From positions 370,667 through 434,666 of the forward strand of contig JAEWAY010000033.1 in assembly GCA_023391415.1 (NCBI GenBank): a stretch of DNA of 64,000 nt, written 5' to 3'. Below are positions 7,991 through 16,637 of the stretch, piece by piece (position 1 is the stretch's first letter; each line of letters begins with the position of its first letter). The notes under the pieces are model-generated. The model was not told the origin of the DNA. It saw nothing but the letters and a program-made list of their open reading frames with translations, and did no database searches. A program made the position numbers and the translations under genes. Source of the stretch: Bacteroidota bacterium (GTDB taxonomy: Bacteria; Bacteroidota; Bacteroidia; Cytophagales; Cytophagaceae).

Positions 7991-8683
7991 CTATTTATCA
8001 AGATCCAGCTTATATCCAATCCCTTTTACTGTATTGATAAGATCATCCCCGACTTTTTCACGAATCTTTCGAATATGTACATCAATGGTTCTGGACACCA
8101 CGCACACGTCGGTTCCCCAAACTCTTTTCAACAGTTCATCCCTGTTGAATATTTTATTGGGATGCTGACAAAGAAAATAAAGCAGTTCAAATTCCTTTTT
8201 CGCCAGGGTAATTTTCTCATTATCTTTTATAACGGTATAGCTTTCCCTATCTACGATAATTCCTTTGATCGAGATAACAGCGTTTTTCGACTGAGCATGG
8301 ACCTCTCTTTTGAAGCAGGCCGATATCCTGCTCATAAGGGCTCTGGGTTTTACGGGCTTAACAATATAATCGTTGGCTCCCGCGTCGAAAGCCGCTATTT
8401 CGGAATATTCTTCCGTCCTCGCGGTCAAAAACAAGATAAACAAATCGTCCGGGAGGGCCGAATCCCGCATAATCCGACAGGTTTCCACACCATCCAATCC
8501 GGGCATCATGATATCCAGCAAGACAAGATTGGGCTGAAAATCACGGGCGATCTCCAGCGCGTCTTTGCCATCGCGCGCTGTCCGTACGATATAACCGTTT
8601 TGTTCCAGATTGTATCGCAACAACTCGGTGATACTATTGTCATCGTCTACTACCAGCACTTTATAAGGTTTGCTCATCGTCAT
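7991..8683 (-). CDS. phoB: PhoB-like response regulator (OmpR/PhoB family)
   Basis: 230 residues from the ATG at 8681-8683 (a second ATG two codons in is equally possible). The receiver domain (about 6-120) has the acidic pocket VVDDD, the phospho-acceptor Asp in VLLDIMMPG, the Thr in FLTART and Lys in IVKPVKPR. The C-terminal winged-helix domain follows (LLKRVWGTD, VDVHIRKIREKVGDDLINTVKGIGYKL pattern). A TTG five codons upstream lies inside tonB and is rejected. The gene begins 1 nt after the tonB stop, so it is co-transcribed with the exb-tonB genes. No cognate PhoR kinase is present in the window. It is the natural candidate for binding the Pho-box repeats in this locus. Confidence 0.85.
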   Translation of the reverse strand: MTMSKPYKVLVVDDDNSITELLRYNLEQNGYIVRTARDGKDALEIARDFQPNLVLLDIMMPGLDGVETCRIMRDSALPDDLFILFLTARTEEYSEIAAFDAGANDYIVKPVKPRALMSRISACFKREVHAQSKNAVISIKGIIVDRESYTVIKDNEKITLAKKEFELLYFLCQHPNKIFNRDELLKRVWGTDVCVVSRTIDVHIRKIREKVGDDLINTVKGIGYKLDLDK

Positions 8684-8684
8684 A

Positions 8685-9497
8685 TTACTTGAGTACAAAT
8701 GGAATCTTTATACTTTTCTCCTGACGGGCCGACATCCCGTTTTGTCTGGCGGGCGTCCAGCGGGGCATCTTTTGTATGACACGGATCGCCTCTTCGTCCA
8801 TGCCATACCCGGCGCTTTTTACGATCCGGGCGTCGGTGATCGACCCGTCTTTATTGATGACAAATTTGACTACGACAAAGTCGGATATTTGCGCTTTTTC
8901 CGCTTCCTCAGGATATTTCAGGTTGTTGGTCAGGTATTTTTTCAACTCATTTACTCCACCGGCAAACTCCGCGGACTGCTCCACCCATGTATAAATCTGA
9001 TTGTCCTCGGGCTTCGCTTCCACGACCTTTTGAGCTTCCACCTCACTTTCGGCAAGTTCGCTCAGGGTAGTCGTCCCTTCCTGATCAATCTCTCCGGGAT
9101 TCGCGTCCAGCAATTCATCCGATGTCGGAGGCACTTCTTCAATCGTCACCTGTTCATCTGGCGTCACTTTGGGCGGAAGGAACTTTACCCGCGACACTTT
9201 AGGCGCTTCGATCTTGATCTCCGGTGGCGGTGGAGGAAGCTGCTCGGCCGGAGCTATTGACGGAATATCTTCCAGGAGAACCTCTACATCGCGCGTAATA
9301 ACTTCTTTTTTGGGCGGAGCGAAAAACTTGTTACGAACAAGAGGACCAAGCAACGCGAAAGAAAATACGGCCAGAGAGAATACGATCGCTTTGAGGACAT
9401 GCTTATCGTAGACTCTTCTCAAAAGATAAGCCCCATAGGCTTTGTTCCGGTTCTCAAAAATGATATCGGCAAAGGATTTTCCCAATATATTGTTCAT
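8685..9497 (-). CDS. tonB: Energy transducer TonB
   Basis: 270 residues. A short cytoplasmic N-terminus (FADIIFENRNKAYGAYLLRR, the Bacteroidota TonB start signature) leads into one membrane helix (about 33-52) and then a Pro/Glu-rich periplasmic linker with PPPPPEIKIEAP. The TonB C-terminal domain follows (about 180-270; YPEEAEKAQISDFVVVKFVINKDG region). It transmits proton-motive energy from ExbB/ExbD to outer-membrane receptors. It overlaps exbD (9494-10015) by 4 nt and is followed by phoB, which suggests a TonB system dedicated to phosphate-starvation uptake, probably through the receptor at 13785-16601. Confidence 0.95.
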   Translation of the reverse strand: MNNILGKSFADIIFENRNKAYGAYLLRRVYDKHVLKAIVFSLAVFSFALLGPLVRNKFFAPPKKEVITRDVEVLLEDIPSIAPAEQLPPPPPEIKIEAPKVSRVKFLPPKVTPDEQVTIEEVPPTSDELLDANPGEIDQEGTTTLSELAESEVEAQKVVEAKPEDNQIYTWVEQSAEFAGGVNELKKYLTNNLKYPEEAEKAQISDFVVVKFVINKDGSITDARIVKSAGYGMDEEAIRVIQKMPRWTPARQNGMSARQEKSIKIPFVLK

Positions 9498-10015
9498 CGC
9501 GCGCCCTCCTTCTTCTTCTTTGTTTCTATCAACTCCAGGTCGACTTCAGAAATATCGACTATCGCGTACCGCTTTATGGCGGCGATATGCATTTCGTCGA
9601 GCATATCCACCATATTCTTATAGCGGGCCCTCGAATGCGCTTTGATCAGCACGACCATGTCCGTTATTTCCTTGTTCTTCCGAAGCAATATGGACCGGAT
9701 TCCCTGAGCGGAATAATCTGTCTCGAAGATCTCCGGGTCCTGCAATCCCTGGTAGTAATAAACGATATCGTTTTCTCCCAGGAGTATGGTAAAGGTTTTG
9801 GATTCTTTCAGTGGCTGCTCCTGATTGTCATCGGTCTTATCAGGCATATTTACTTCCATCGCCTGAGGTTTTCCAAAAGTAGTAGTCAGCATGAAAAAGG
9901 TAATCAGCAAAAACGCCAGATCCACCATAGGAGTCATATCCACTTTGGTAGAGGCTTTCTTACTCCGTTTTTTTCCGCCTTTACCACCACTGTCGGAAGT
10001 ATTTATTTCTGCCAT
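9494..10015 (-). CDS. exbD: Biopolymer transporter ExbD (second copy)
   Basis: 173 residues. The N-terminus (KASTKVDMTPMVDLAFLLITFFMLTTTF) carries the single membrane helix with the conserved proton-path Asp in PMVDLAFLL. The periplasmic domain follows (TFTILLGENDIVYYYQGL). It is one of two consecutive exbD genes, the usual arrangement in Bacteroidota, where the two differ and form a heteromeric complex with ExbB. It overlaps tonB by 4 nt. Confidence 0.94.
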   Translation of the reverse strand: MAEINTSDSGGKGGKKRSKKASTKVDMTPMVDLAFLLITFFMLTTTFGKPQAMEVNMPDKTDDNQEQPLKESKTFTILLGENDIVYYYQGLQDPEIFETDYSAQGIRSILLRKNKEITDMVVLIKAHSRARYKNMVDMLDEMHIAAIKRYAIVDISEVDLELIETKKKKEGAR

Positions 10016-10050
10016 TCGTATAATCGTTATCAGTATGAAAAATCATTGAA

Positions 10051-10641
10051 CTACATTTCCAGCGTGGTAATCAGGTTAAACTTGTTGATATTTTGCTTTT
10101 GCAATGTCTCAACGACCTGTTGTATCACGTTGTAGTCGGTGTCTTTGTCGCCTTTAATGGCTATCCTGCATTTGGGATTGGAAAGCCTGGCCAGGTGAAC
10201 CCAGTCTTTCAGCTCATTGGAAACTGAATCGGCTGGTATGCCGGGCATAATCATTCGCTGTCTTTGTTCGTGGCTAAGGCTTAGCAGCGCGCGTAGTCCC
10301 GCCACCGGGGCTCCATAGGCGTCTATAAGAGTAAACGCGCCTTTTTCATGCTCCGTCAGCGCGAGATCGTATTTTTCGTCCATCTTCTGTATGAGCTCCC
10401 TCCGCGTATTCTGACCATCTACTCCAAAAAAGATGGCTCCGTCCTTTTGCACGGAGATCGTGATGATATCCGAATCAGGCACTTTGATCTCGGAAACGGA
10501 AGACGGAATATCGACAAGGGCGCTTTCTTCCGGCTTGAACTTGGTCGCCAGCATAAAGAAAGTCAGCAGGAGAAAGGCCATATCGCACATGGCCGTCATG
10601 TCCAGTGTAATACTTTGCCTGGACGCTTTGATTCTGGTCAT
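10051..10641 (-). CDS. exbD: Biopolymer transporter ExbD (first copy)
   Basis: 196 residues. The membrane helix with the catalytic-type Asp (DMTAMCDMAFLLLTFFMLAT) is followed by a periplasmic domain with a longer insert than the second copy, and it ends in LQKQNINKFNLITTLEM, a frequent ExbD C-terminal pattern in Bacteroidota. It starts 15 nt after exbB and sits 35 nt before the second exbD. Confidence 0.94.
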   Translation of the reverse strand: MTRIKASRQSITLDMTAMCDMAFLLLTFFMLATKFKPEESALVDIPSSVSEIKVPDSDIITISVQKDGAIFFGVDGQNTRRELIQKMDEKYDLALTEHEKGAFTLIDAYGAPVAGLRALLSLSHEQRQRMIMPGIPADSVSNELKDWVHLARLSNPKCRIAIKGDKDTDYNVIQQVVETLQKQNINKFNLITTLEM

Positions 10642-10656
10642 GAACAGACGTAGTTT

Positions 10657-11508
10657 TTATTGAACGACAAATGTTTCGGCAAGCTTCTTTTCGACTCTGG
10701 GTTCTTTGTATGTAGCGTTGAAGTGGGCCACGATACTGAAACCAATTTCGTCGATACTATAGGTAAGCGTATCTATCTTACTAGTAAAGAAGTTGTAGGA
10801 GATAATGGCCAGAGCCGATGAAGCGATGCCCAGGGCGGTATTGATCAACGCTTCGGAGATACCATTGGCCAGAGCTACAGCGTCCGGTGATCCGGCAGTA
10901 GCGAGCGCGGCGAAGGCCTTGATCATGCCTATTACTGTTCCAAGAAGCCCGATGAGCGTGGCTACGGAAGCGAGTGTAGCTATAATCGTCAGGTTTTTCT
11001 CAAGAACAGGCAATTCCAGCGCGGTCGCCTCCTCGATTTCCTTTTGGATGGCCGCGGCCTTTTGTTCCTTGTTATAAGCCGGATCGCCAAGAATCTGCTG
11101 ATAACGGCCGATGACGGAGTAAACTACATTGCCAACGGAACCTTTCTGCCCGGAACAACGGGCTTTTGCCTCATGCAGGTTGTTGTCCGTCAGGCGGCTT
11201 TTTATATCGCGGAGAAACCTATCAAGGGAACCTTTGCCATACGCTTTGGATATGGTCAGGAACCGCTCCGCGGAAAAGGTGAGTACCATCACAAAACAGG
11301 ACATAAGAAAGGGCACGATAATACCTCCTTTGTATATAGTCCCCAAATAGTTGAGTGGATGCCCCTTTACAGGATCACCACCTTCAAAATTGCTTTGGTC
11401 TCCCAGTACATGGAAAAAGAGCAACAGACAAGCCACAAAGATTACCGGTATCGCGATCAACGCGAAGAAGGATGTAAACTTTTCGGATCGTTGAATAAGG
11501 TTTTGCAT
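10657..11508 (-). CDS. exbB: MotA/TolQ/ExbB proton channel protein
   Basis: 283 residues with three membrane regions (about 15-33, 60-78, and a C-terminal pair near 170-235). The ExbB core LASVATLIGLLGTVIGMIKAF and the channel Thr-rich helix ALINTALGIASSALAI are intact. It forms the proton channel that powers TonB. It is the first gene of exbB-exbD-exbD-tonB-phoB-7648, and its promoter has three to four Pho-box units (11554-11593). That makes the TonB motor and phoB itself predicted Pho-regulon members (positive autoregulation). Confidence 0.94.
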   Translation of the reverse strand: MQNLIQRSEKFTSFFALIAIPVIFVACLLLFFHVLGDQSNFEGGDPVKGHPLNYLGTIYKGGIIVPFLMSCFVMVLTFSAERFLTISKAYGKGSLDRFLRDIKSRLTDNNLHEAKARCSGQKGSVGNVVYSVIGRYQQILGDPAYNKEQKAAAIQKEIEEATALELPVLEKNLTIIATLASVATLIGLLGTVIGMIKAFAALATAGSPDAVALANGISEALINTALGIASSALAIISYNFFTSKIDTLTYSIDEIGFSIVAHFNATYKEPRVEKKLAETFVVQ

Positions 11509-11536
11509 ATTCGAATGATTTTGTTTTTTGTTTATG

Positions 11537-11593
11537 CAAATGAAGCCTGCCCATATGGCTTTATGGTTAAGGCATTGTTAAATAATTGTTAAG
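11537..11593 (-). promoter_or_regulatory. Pho-box repeats and -7 element of the exbB operon promoter
   Basis: At 11-bp period on the + strand: a degenerate TATGGCT (11554-11560), GGTTAAG (11565-11571), TGTTAAA (11576-11582) and TGTTAAG (11587-11593). Nine bases before the degenerate unit, 11537-11544 reads TTCATTTG on the minus strand (one mismatch to TAnnTTTG). The same spacing at the sister promoters supports counting the degenerate unit. Confidence 0.65.
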
Positions 11594-11617
11594 CGGACTC
11601 CGGGGTGGATATAAAGC

Positions 11618-11645
11618 AAAAGCCCCGTTTGAAACGGGGCGAAAA
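11618..11645 (-). terminator. Rho-independent terminator of the 11730-12326 gene
   Basis: Perfect stem GCCCCGTTT / AAACGGGGC (11622-11630 and 11632-11640), followed on the minus strand by CTTTTGCTTT. It insulates the exbB promoter from the upstream gene. Confidence 0.75.
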
Positions 11646-11729
11646 AAATTCGCTTCAGGTTTCATTTTCTATTAATAAGAAGCGAAACCAGCGAGCCGAA
11701 AAAAAACGTGACCGGACTTATTCACCGGG

Positions 11730-12326
11730 CTACTTCCGCCCGGTCATAATATTTTTAAAAACAGCGATTTCAGAATGTTCCGAGATCACCCACCTGTTTG
11801 AACGCTTGTCGTAACTGACATCGGGATTGGGCCATTCCATATAGGCCGGATTTCCAAAGTAGAACTCCATGTTTTTTTCCTTTGCCATCGCGTAAAAGAG
11901 TTCCGAAGACTTCTTCGTAAGCTCTTTTTCTTCCATCATGGGTGTTACAAAGCGAATATCCATTTCTGAAATGGAGTCATTGTCCAGTTTAAAGACGCCG
12001 CCTACCGCTCTTTTTTCGCCATGCAGACTTTTAGGCTCTTTCTTCGTCAACAAAAAATAATGTAACGAGTCGTCGATGTACAATTTGGCGATGGTACTGT
12101 TCAGGTTTTTGGCTACTCTTTGGTAGTATGGGCGATTTTCGGGATAAAAACGTTCGTCATATCCCACATGCCGGGGCTTCTTTTCAGTATAAGCCGATAC
12201 GCGTACCAATAAATCCCGCGACTCTTCGGCTTTCATATAACGCCGCGGATTATCGTCGGCGCATGCAAAGGCAAAAACGATGATAAAAATAAACGGGACG
12301 ACGGAAGTAAATCTTGAAAAGGCCAT
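11730..12326 (-). CDS. Predicted lipoprotein or exported protein of unknown function in the Pho locus
   Basis: 198 residues. The N-terminal signal sequence ends in FAFAC (Cys22), a loose lipobox, so it is probably a lipoprotein. The mature part is mixed alpha/beta without obvious repeats; SSELFYAMAKEKNMEFYFGN and a C-terminal region rich in Asp/Arg/Trp (ending SEIAVFKNIMTGRK) are visible. I do not recognise a family. It lies 66 nt downstream of the beta-helix lipoprotein gene, with a terminator-like hairpin between them and no Pho-box of its own, so it is likely expressed by partial read-through from the promoter at 13701-13757. Confidence 0.65.
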   Translation of the reverse strand: MAFSRFTSVVPFIFIIVFAFACADDNPRRYMKAEESRDLLVRVSAYTEKKPRHVGYDERFYPENRPYYQRVAKNLNSTIAKLYIDDSLHYFLLTKKEPKSLHGEKRAVGGVFKLDNDSISEMDIRFVTPMMEEKELTKKSSELFYAMAKEKNMEFYFGNPAYMEWPNPDVSYDKRSNRWVISEHSEIAVFKNIMTGRK

Positions 12327-12344
12327 GGATAAGCGGTGATTGAA

Positions 12345-12370
12345 AAGCCCGGGCGAAAAATCCCGGGCGA
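12345..12370 (-). terminator. Intercistronic terminator-like hairpin
   Basis: 7-bp GC-only stem GCCCGGG (12347-12353) / CCCGGGC (12362-12368), followed on the minus strand by CTTTTC. It lies between the beta-helix lipoprotein gene and the 11730-12326 gene. The short U-run suggests partial termination that lowers expression of the second gene. Confidence 0.55.
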
Positions 12371-12392
12371 ATAAAACCTAATGATTGCAAGA

Positions 12393-13664
12393 TTAATAGT
12401 TGGTATAGATAGGATCGAAGTTGATCCAGCCAGCGTTCCAGTTCCAGTTCGAAGATCCGGCAAACGCTCCTTTATCCTTGTAGGTATCGGCTACCGCGGA
12501 AACATCGGGGTTTTCAAGGTTTTTCCATCCGGTATTGGTAAACAAGTCGTTCATGTCGTCTACTTCGATGATGGAAGCGCCCGCCGGAGCAGTCCCCTTC
12601 ACAAAGACAGAACTGGCTACGGCGCTGTTTTTCGCTATGACCGTATTTTCTACCATTACATTAGGGCCGGCATTGTCAAAGTTGATACCTGTGGGCCATC
12701 CAACAAAAAGGGAGTTCTTCACCACAATATTGGAACCTCTTCTCAGGTGACCTCCATGCTGATAATTGGCGTCGATGTCTTTTGATTTGTACGCGTAGGG
12801 CCCTATTGCCGTAAAGTAATTGAATACAGGCGCTGTAACAGGCGCCAAACCAGGCTGAGAACTATTGTTGTCGGACTCGAAACCATTAGAACCGGATACA
12901 TCGGCGCTTCCCGGATCTCTCACGACAATTCCATAATTAACTGTACCCGTATAGCCCATATCGGTATCAAAGTCGTCGTCCAGCGTATTGTACGCGATCA
13001 AATGGTCGCTATCGACGTTTCCTCCAAACCACTCAAAGGCGTCGTCTCCAGCGTAAGAAACCATAATGTGATCAAGCTTCGTTTCTTTTCCAACCGATCC
13101 CATTGTCAACGAGTTAAGTTCGTTGTCCGGTGAAAGGGCGATTCCGGCAAACTCGATACGGACATATCGCATCACACCGGAATTGTCGTTTTCTTTTTCA
13201 CCACCATGTTTTCCATTAGGATTGCCACCAGAGATTCCTTCGATATCCTGTCCCGCGCCGCGGTTGTTTTTCGCTTCTCCAAGAATAACTACACCGGCCC
13301 AATCTCCACGATTTCTGAAACCCTCCGGAGCGTTGGAAGTAAATACAATCGGCTTGTCGGGAGTTCCAACCGCGTTGATTTTTGATCCTTTCGTGATGAC
13401 AAGAGCGCCTTTGGAAAGTTTATCTCCAAAGATTATGGTTCCTGCCGGAATTGTAATGGTAGCTCCGTTGGTCACGAATACGTTTCCATTTAAAAGATAT
13501 TTTTTGTCAGCTTCCAGTGAAAGGTCTGAGGCAATTTCTCCTTTTAGTTCCGTTAGAGAGCCATCATTGTTGTTGCCGGCGTTGCCAGGGCTATCATCGT
13601 CTTTTTTACAAGCCACAAGACCCGCTACAAGCGCCGCGAAGAGCAAAGTTGATAATTTTCTCAT
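12393..13664 (-). CDS. Right-handed beta-helix lipoprotein in the Pho locus
   Basis: 423 residues. The lipoprotein signal is MRKLSTLLFAALVAGLVAC followed by KKDDD, a Bacteroidota surface-export-like acidic stretch right after the lipid Cys. The rest has beta-helix character: LLNGNVFVTNGATITIPAGT, KGSKINAVGTPDKPIVFTS, DDAFEWFGGNVDSDHLIAYN and FDNAGPNVMVENTVIAKN, with repeated Asn/Gly/Val ladders and many Asp residues. Homologues of this type are common in Bacteroidota next to TonB receptors. It has a Pho-box promoter (13701-13757) and sits directly after the receptor gene, so it is probably the surface partner of that receptor in binding a phosphorylated substrate; the ligand is unknown. Confidence 0.8.
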   Translation of the reverse strand: MRKLSTLLFAALVAGLVACKKDDDSPGNAGNNNDGSLTELKGEIASDLSLEADKKYLLNGNVFVTNGATITIPAGTIIFGDKLSKGALVITKGSKINAVGTPDKPIVFTSNAPEGFRNRGDWAGVVILGEAKNNRGAGQDIEGISGGNPNGKHGGEKENDNSGVMRYVRIEFAGIALSPDNELNSLTMGSVGKETKLDHIMVSYAGDDAFEWFGGNVDSDHLIAYNTLDDDFDTDMGYTGTVNYGIVVRDPGSADVSGSNGFESDNNSSQPGLAPVTAPVFNYFTAIGPYAYKSKDIDANYQHGGHLRRGSNIVVKNSLFVGWPTGINFDNAGPNVMVENTVIAKNSAVASSVFVKGTAPAGASIIEVDDMNDLFTNTGWKNLENPDVSAVADTYKDKGAFAGSSNWNWNAGWINFDPIYTNY

Positions 13665-13700
13665 GTCTGATAGTAATGGTTAATTGTTTATTTACTGAAG

Positions 13701-13757
13701 CAAAGCTATGATTGACATATTAATGGACGGTTAAGGGTTTATTAGCTTATCATTAAC
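13701..13757 (-). promoter_or_regulatory. Pho-box repeats and -7 element of the beta-helix lipoprotein promoter
   Basis: Units at 11-bp period on the + strand: TATTAAT (13718-13724), GGTTAAG (13729-13735), TATTAGC (13740-13746), CATTAAC (13751-13757). Nine bases toward the gene, CAAAGCTA (13701-13708) is TAGCTTTG on the minus strand, an exact TAnnTTTG. The promoter lies between the receptor and lipoprotein genes, so the lipoprotein can be induced independently of the receptor. Confidence 0.7.
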
Positions 13758-13784
13758 ATTACCCTTGCCTGTCGGAATATATCC

Positions 13785-16601
13785 TTATAGTTTGCAGGTA
13801 AAGCCGAGCGTGAAATACTGGCCGCGACGGAATGTCCTGTAAAGCTCATCGACATCGCCGATTTTCTCGTTTCTATCAGAGTCCTGGATAAAGCGGAAAG
13901 GCGCGTTAAATATGTCCTGAATACCGAAGGAAGCTCTCAGTCGTTCCCCGATGTCTTTGGTAAGGGTAAGATCCAGAGCGTTTCGCGGTATCTCGTATAT
14001 GGTCGGATTGTCAATGTTTCCGATCATGAAGATCCTCCTGCCATAGATGTTGTACAACAGCGTCACCGACAGGTCGCCTTTGACATTGTTGTAATATATT
14101 CCAGCGTTGAGCACATAGGGTGATTGGCCTTGCAATGGTCTCTTTCTCGCTTCCAGCAAAGAAGAGTTTTCGCCAAGATCTATCTGACTTTGAATCAAGG
14201 CTCCGTTAAACAAAACACTCAGATTCCGGATGAAGGAGCTCGAAGAAAGTCCGGTCAGGGATTTACGGATTTCGACTTCTATTCCATAGTTATACGCGCT
14301 TTCGGCGTTTTTATATGTAAAGACCGGATTGGCTGAACCTCCTATGACAGTCTCGATCGGATTTCGAAAATGCTTATAAAACATACCAAAGGCGATAAAT
14401 TCGGACGAAGTCGGATAAATCTCATAGCGAACGTCGATATTGTGCACTGTCGCCAGGGTCAGCTCAGGGTTACCGACAAAGTCGAAAGTAAGGTTAAAGT
14501 CATAGAAAGCGTATGGAGCTATTTCGCGGAAATACGGCCGATTCAGGGTTTTGCCATACGTAAGCCGAACCAGGCGCTTCTTGTCGATATTGTACGCGAT
14601 ATTGGCAAAAGGAAGTGGCGACATGTACGTACTATCCACATCTACGATGTCGCCATTGTTGAGCATGCTCTCGAGGCGCTGATTAAATACTTCCATACGG
14701 CCGCCCACATTGATTTTGAACCGACCGACAGGTATTGTAAGGCCAACATAACCCACGCCAAGCTTGTAGTTAGCGTCATAGGCGTCGGTATTGTTCGTTC
14801 CCTCCATTAAGACAAGCATTCCCGGCTTAAAGTAATTTCCTCCAAAAAGCTCTCCGATGGGCTTCTGCTGAAGACTATGGTCAAAGCCCGTATTTTTCGC
14901 GTAAGAAAACCAGCGGGCCGCGAAATCCCTTACTTTATATTCGCCATATAGACCATAACTAAGCTCGTAGGTTAACGAATCCTTTACAGGTATATCGGTA
15001 ACGAATGAAGCGCTGAGCGCGTAGGTATGCTCATTCAAGCCGGAATAGAAAGTAGCCGCGTCATAGGTAGTAGCGGACGGAGGAATAACAACCTGGTAGG
15101 GTTCGTCGCTTCCGAAGGTTTTTTGCGATCTCGCCCTTTTTACATTGGGCTCTTCCCGGTTAATATTGGAATAGCCCGCGATCCAGATAAACTCCGTCGG
15201 CTTTTTCAGCAACTTCAGGTCATGAGTTCCCTGAAGCTGACCAGAGTATAACCTATTGGAAGAATAGTACATGGAGTAATTCCGTACATCAAACCAGGGA
15301 TCCTCCACCGGTCCTGTTACACCGGTCCGATATGTGAAGTCGCTCACGCCCGACTGGTTGAGCTGGTTTCTGAACTCGATGATGTTTTTGCTGCTGAGCG
15401 CCAGCCGCCAGTTGCTGATCAAAGACATGGTGGCGGTATTGACATATTTTTGATCCGAAAAATGCAGCTCGCGCTGACTCCTGCCCAGCTCTTTGATAAA
15501 CTGGTCATAGCGATAGAACTCGACTCGCGTATGCTGGAAAGTATTGGAATAGCCAAGCGCGGTAAGAGTCGTGAGTTTTTTAGAGCCCCAATGCCAGTTT
15601 TTGCCTATATCAATAGTAAAACGGATATCAGGCCTTGCCATGAAGGACGAATAATCCCAGGAACCTGGCAACGCTCCGGCCGCGTCGGCGAGAATGGCAT
15701 GATCGTATGTATCTCTTAGATTGCCTTGGGGAAACGAACCAGGTAGCGCCCGCCCTCCATTGTCAAATCCCAACCAGTCAGTACTACCACTTTCCGCTCT
15801 GGTAAAATCCCGGAAGGTGGTACCAGCCCTGAAGCCTCCGGTTAATCCGACGCTGATAAAGTCTTTCTGGACAACGCTCCGGGTATAAATTTTAACGATA
15901 GCGCCCGCGAATTCGCCTGAAAGATCAGCGGACCCGGATTTATAGACAAGCATCCGGTCAATCAGCCGGCTCGGAACCACATCGAAGGAAAAAGCTCTGG
16001 AGTCCGCCTCGGTACTTGGCGCGATCAGCCCGTTGAGCAATACGGTATTATATCGCTGACCCAAACCGCGCACCATGACAAAGCGATTGTCAATAATGGT
16101 CGCCCCCGGTATCCGTCGCATCACGTCCGCGGCGGAACGATCCTGAGACTTGCTGATCTGCTCGGACGAGATAGCCGTTACCACTTCATCGCTTTCCTTC
16201 ACTTCCTGAATGACGGCTTCCGTTGTACCTGTCACTTTAGTGCCGACAACAGCGATATCCAGGTCCAGAATGTCATCGCCTTCCTTCTTCAGATTATGAT
16301 TGAGTTCGGTACGCTGACCGGGAGCGACCCTCACCCCCTGCAAGGTATCCGATTTATATCCGATTACTTTTAGAAAAACCCGATAAGTACCCGCTGGAAT
16401 GTTTTGAAGCGTATAGCTGCCATCCCAATCAGTTACAGCGCCCTTTTGCAAGGCGGGAATAACCACATTGACATCCATTAGGGGTTCGCCGCTTTCATCC
16501 GATATGACACCACCTATGGAGCCATGCTGGGCCATCAGATCGACAACACCGAAAAAAAAGGCCAGAAGAATCAGAAGACGAATTTGCTTGATCGTTTTCA
16601 C
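13785..16601 (-). CDS. TonB-dependent outer-membrane receptor (phosphate locus)
   Basis: 938 residues from the GTG at 16599-16601. A signal sequence (LLILLAFFFGVVDLMAQ) is followed by a carboxypeptidase-regulatory-like beta domain (about 18-95; GGVISDESGEPLMDVNVVIP). A plug domain (about 120-230; DRSAADVMRRIPGATIID, VRGLGQRYNTVLLNG) and a long 22-strand-type barrel ending in FRRGQYFTLGFTCKL complete it. It imports a substrate that is too large or scarce for porins, driven by TonB. An in-frame TTG at 16638-16640 would add 13 residues, but it is the last three bases of the TAGTTTTG -7 promoter element and is rejected. Pho-box control and neighbours predict a phosphate-containing substrate; its identity is not visible. 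Confidence 0.9.
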   Translation of the reverse strand: MKTIKQIRLLILLAFFFGVVDLMAQHGSIGGVISDESGEPLMDVNVVIPALQKGAVTDWDGSYTLQNIPAGTYRVFLKVIGYKSDTLQGVRVAPGQRTELNHNLKKEGDDILDLDIAVVGTKVTGTTEAVIQEVKESDEVVTAISSEQISKSQDRSAADVMRRIPGATIIDNRFVMVRGLGQRYNTVLLNGLIAPSTEADSRAFSFDVVPSRLIDRMLVYKSGSADLSGEFAGAIVKIYTRSVVQKDFISVGLTGGFRAGTTFRDFTRAESGSTDWLGFDNGGRALPGSFPQGNLRDTYDHAILADAAGALPGSWDYSSFMARPDIRFTIDIGKNWHWGSKKLTTLTALGYSNTFQHTRVEFYRYDQFIKELGRSQRELHFSDQKYVNTATMSLISNWRLALSSKNIIEFRNQLNQSGVSDFTYRTGVTGPVEDPWFDVRNYSMYYSSNRLYSGQLQGTHDLKLLKKPTEFIWIAGYSNINREEPNVKRARSQKTFGSDEPYQVVIPPSATTYDAATFYSGLNEHTYALSASFVTDIPVKDSLTYELSYGLYGEYKVRDFAARWFSYAKNTGFDHSLQQKPIGELFGGNYFKPGMLVLMEGTNNTDAYDANYKLGVGYVGLTIPVGRFKINVGGRMEVFNQRLESMLNNGDIVDVDSTYMSPLPFANIAYNIDKKRLVRLTYGKTLNRPYFREIAPYAFYDFNLTFDFVGNPELTLATVHNIDVRYEIYPTSSEFIAFGMFYKHFRNPIETVIGGSANPVFTYKNAESAYNYGIEVEIRKSLTGLSSSSFIRNLSVLFNGALIQSQIDLGENSSLLEARKRPLQGQSPYVLNAGIYYNNVKGDLSVTLLYNIYGRRIFMIGNIDNPTIYEIPRNALDLTLTKDIGERLRASFGIQDIFNAPFRFIQDSDRNEKIGDVDELYRTFRRGQYFTLGFTCKL

Positions 16602-16637
16602 GCTGAAATAGTTTTGGTGATTTTTATTGTTTATGCC

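Noticed and set aside
8670..9260. 196-residue plus-strand frame over tonB
   Set aside because: Antisense of tonB; the minus strand holds the TonB C-terminal domain and overlaps exbD in normal operon fashion.
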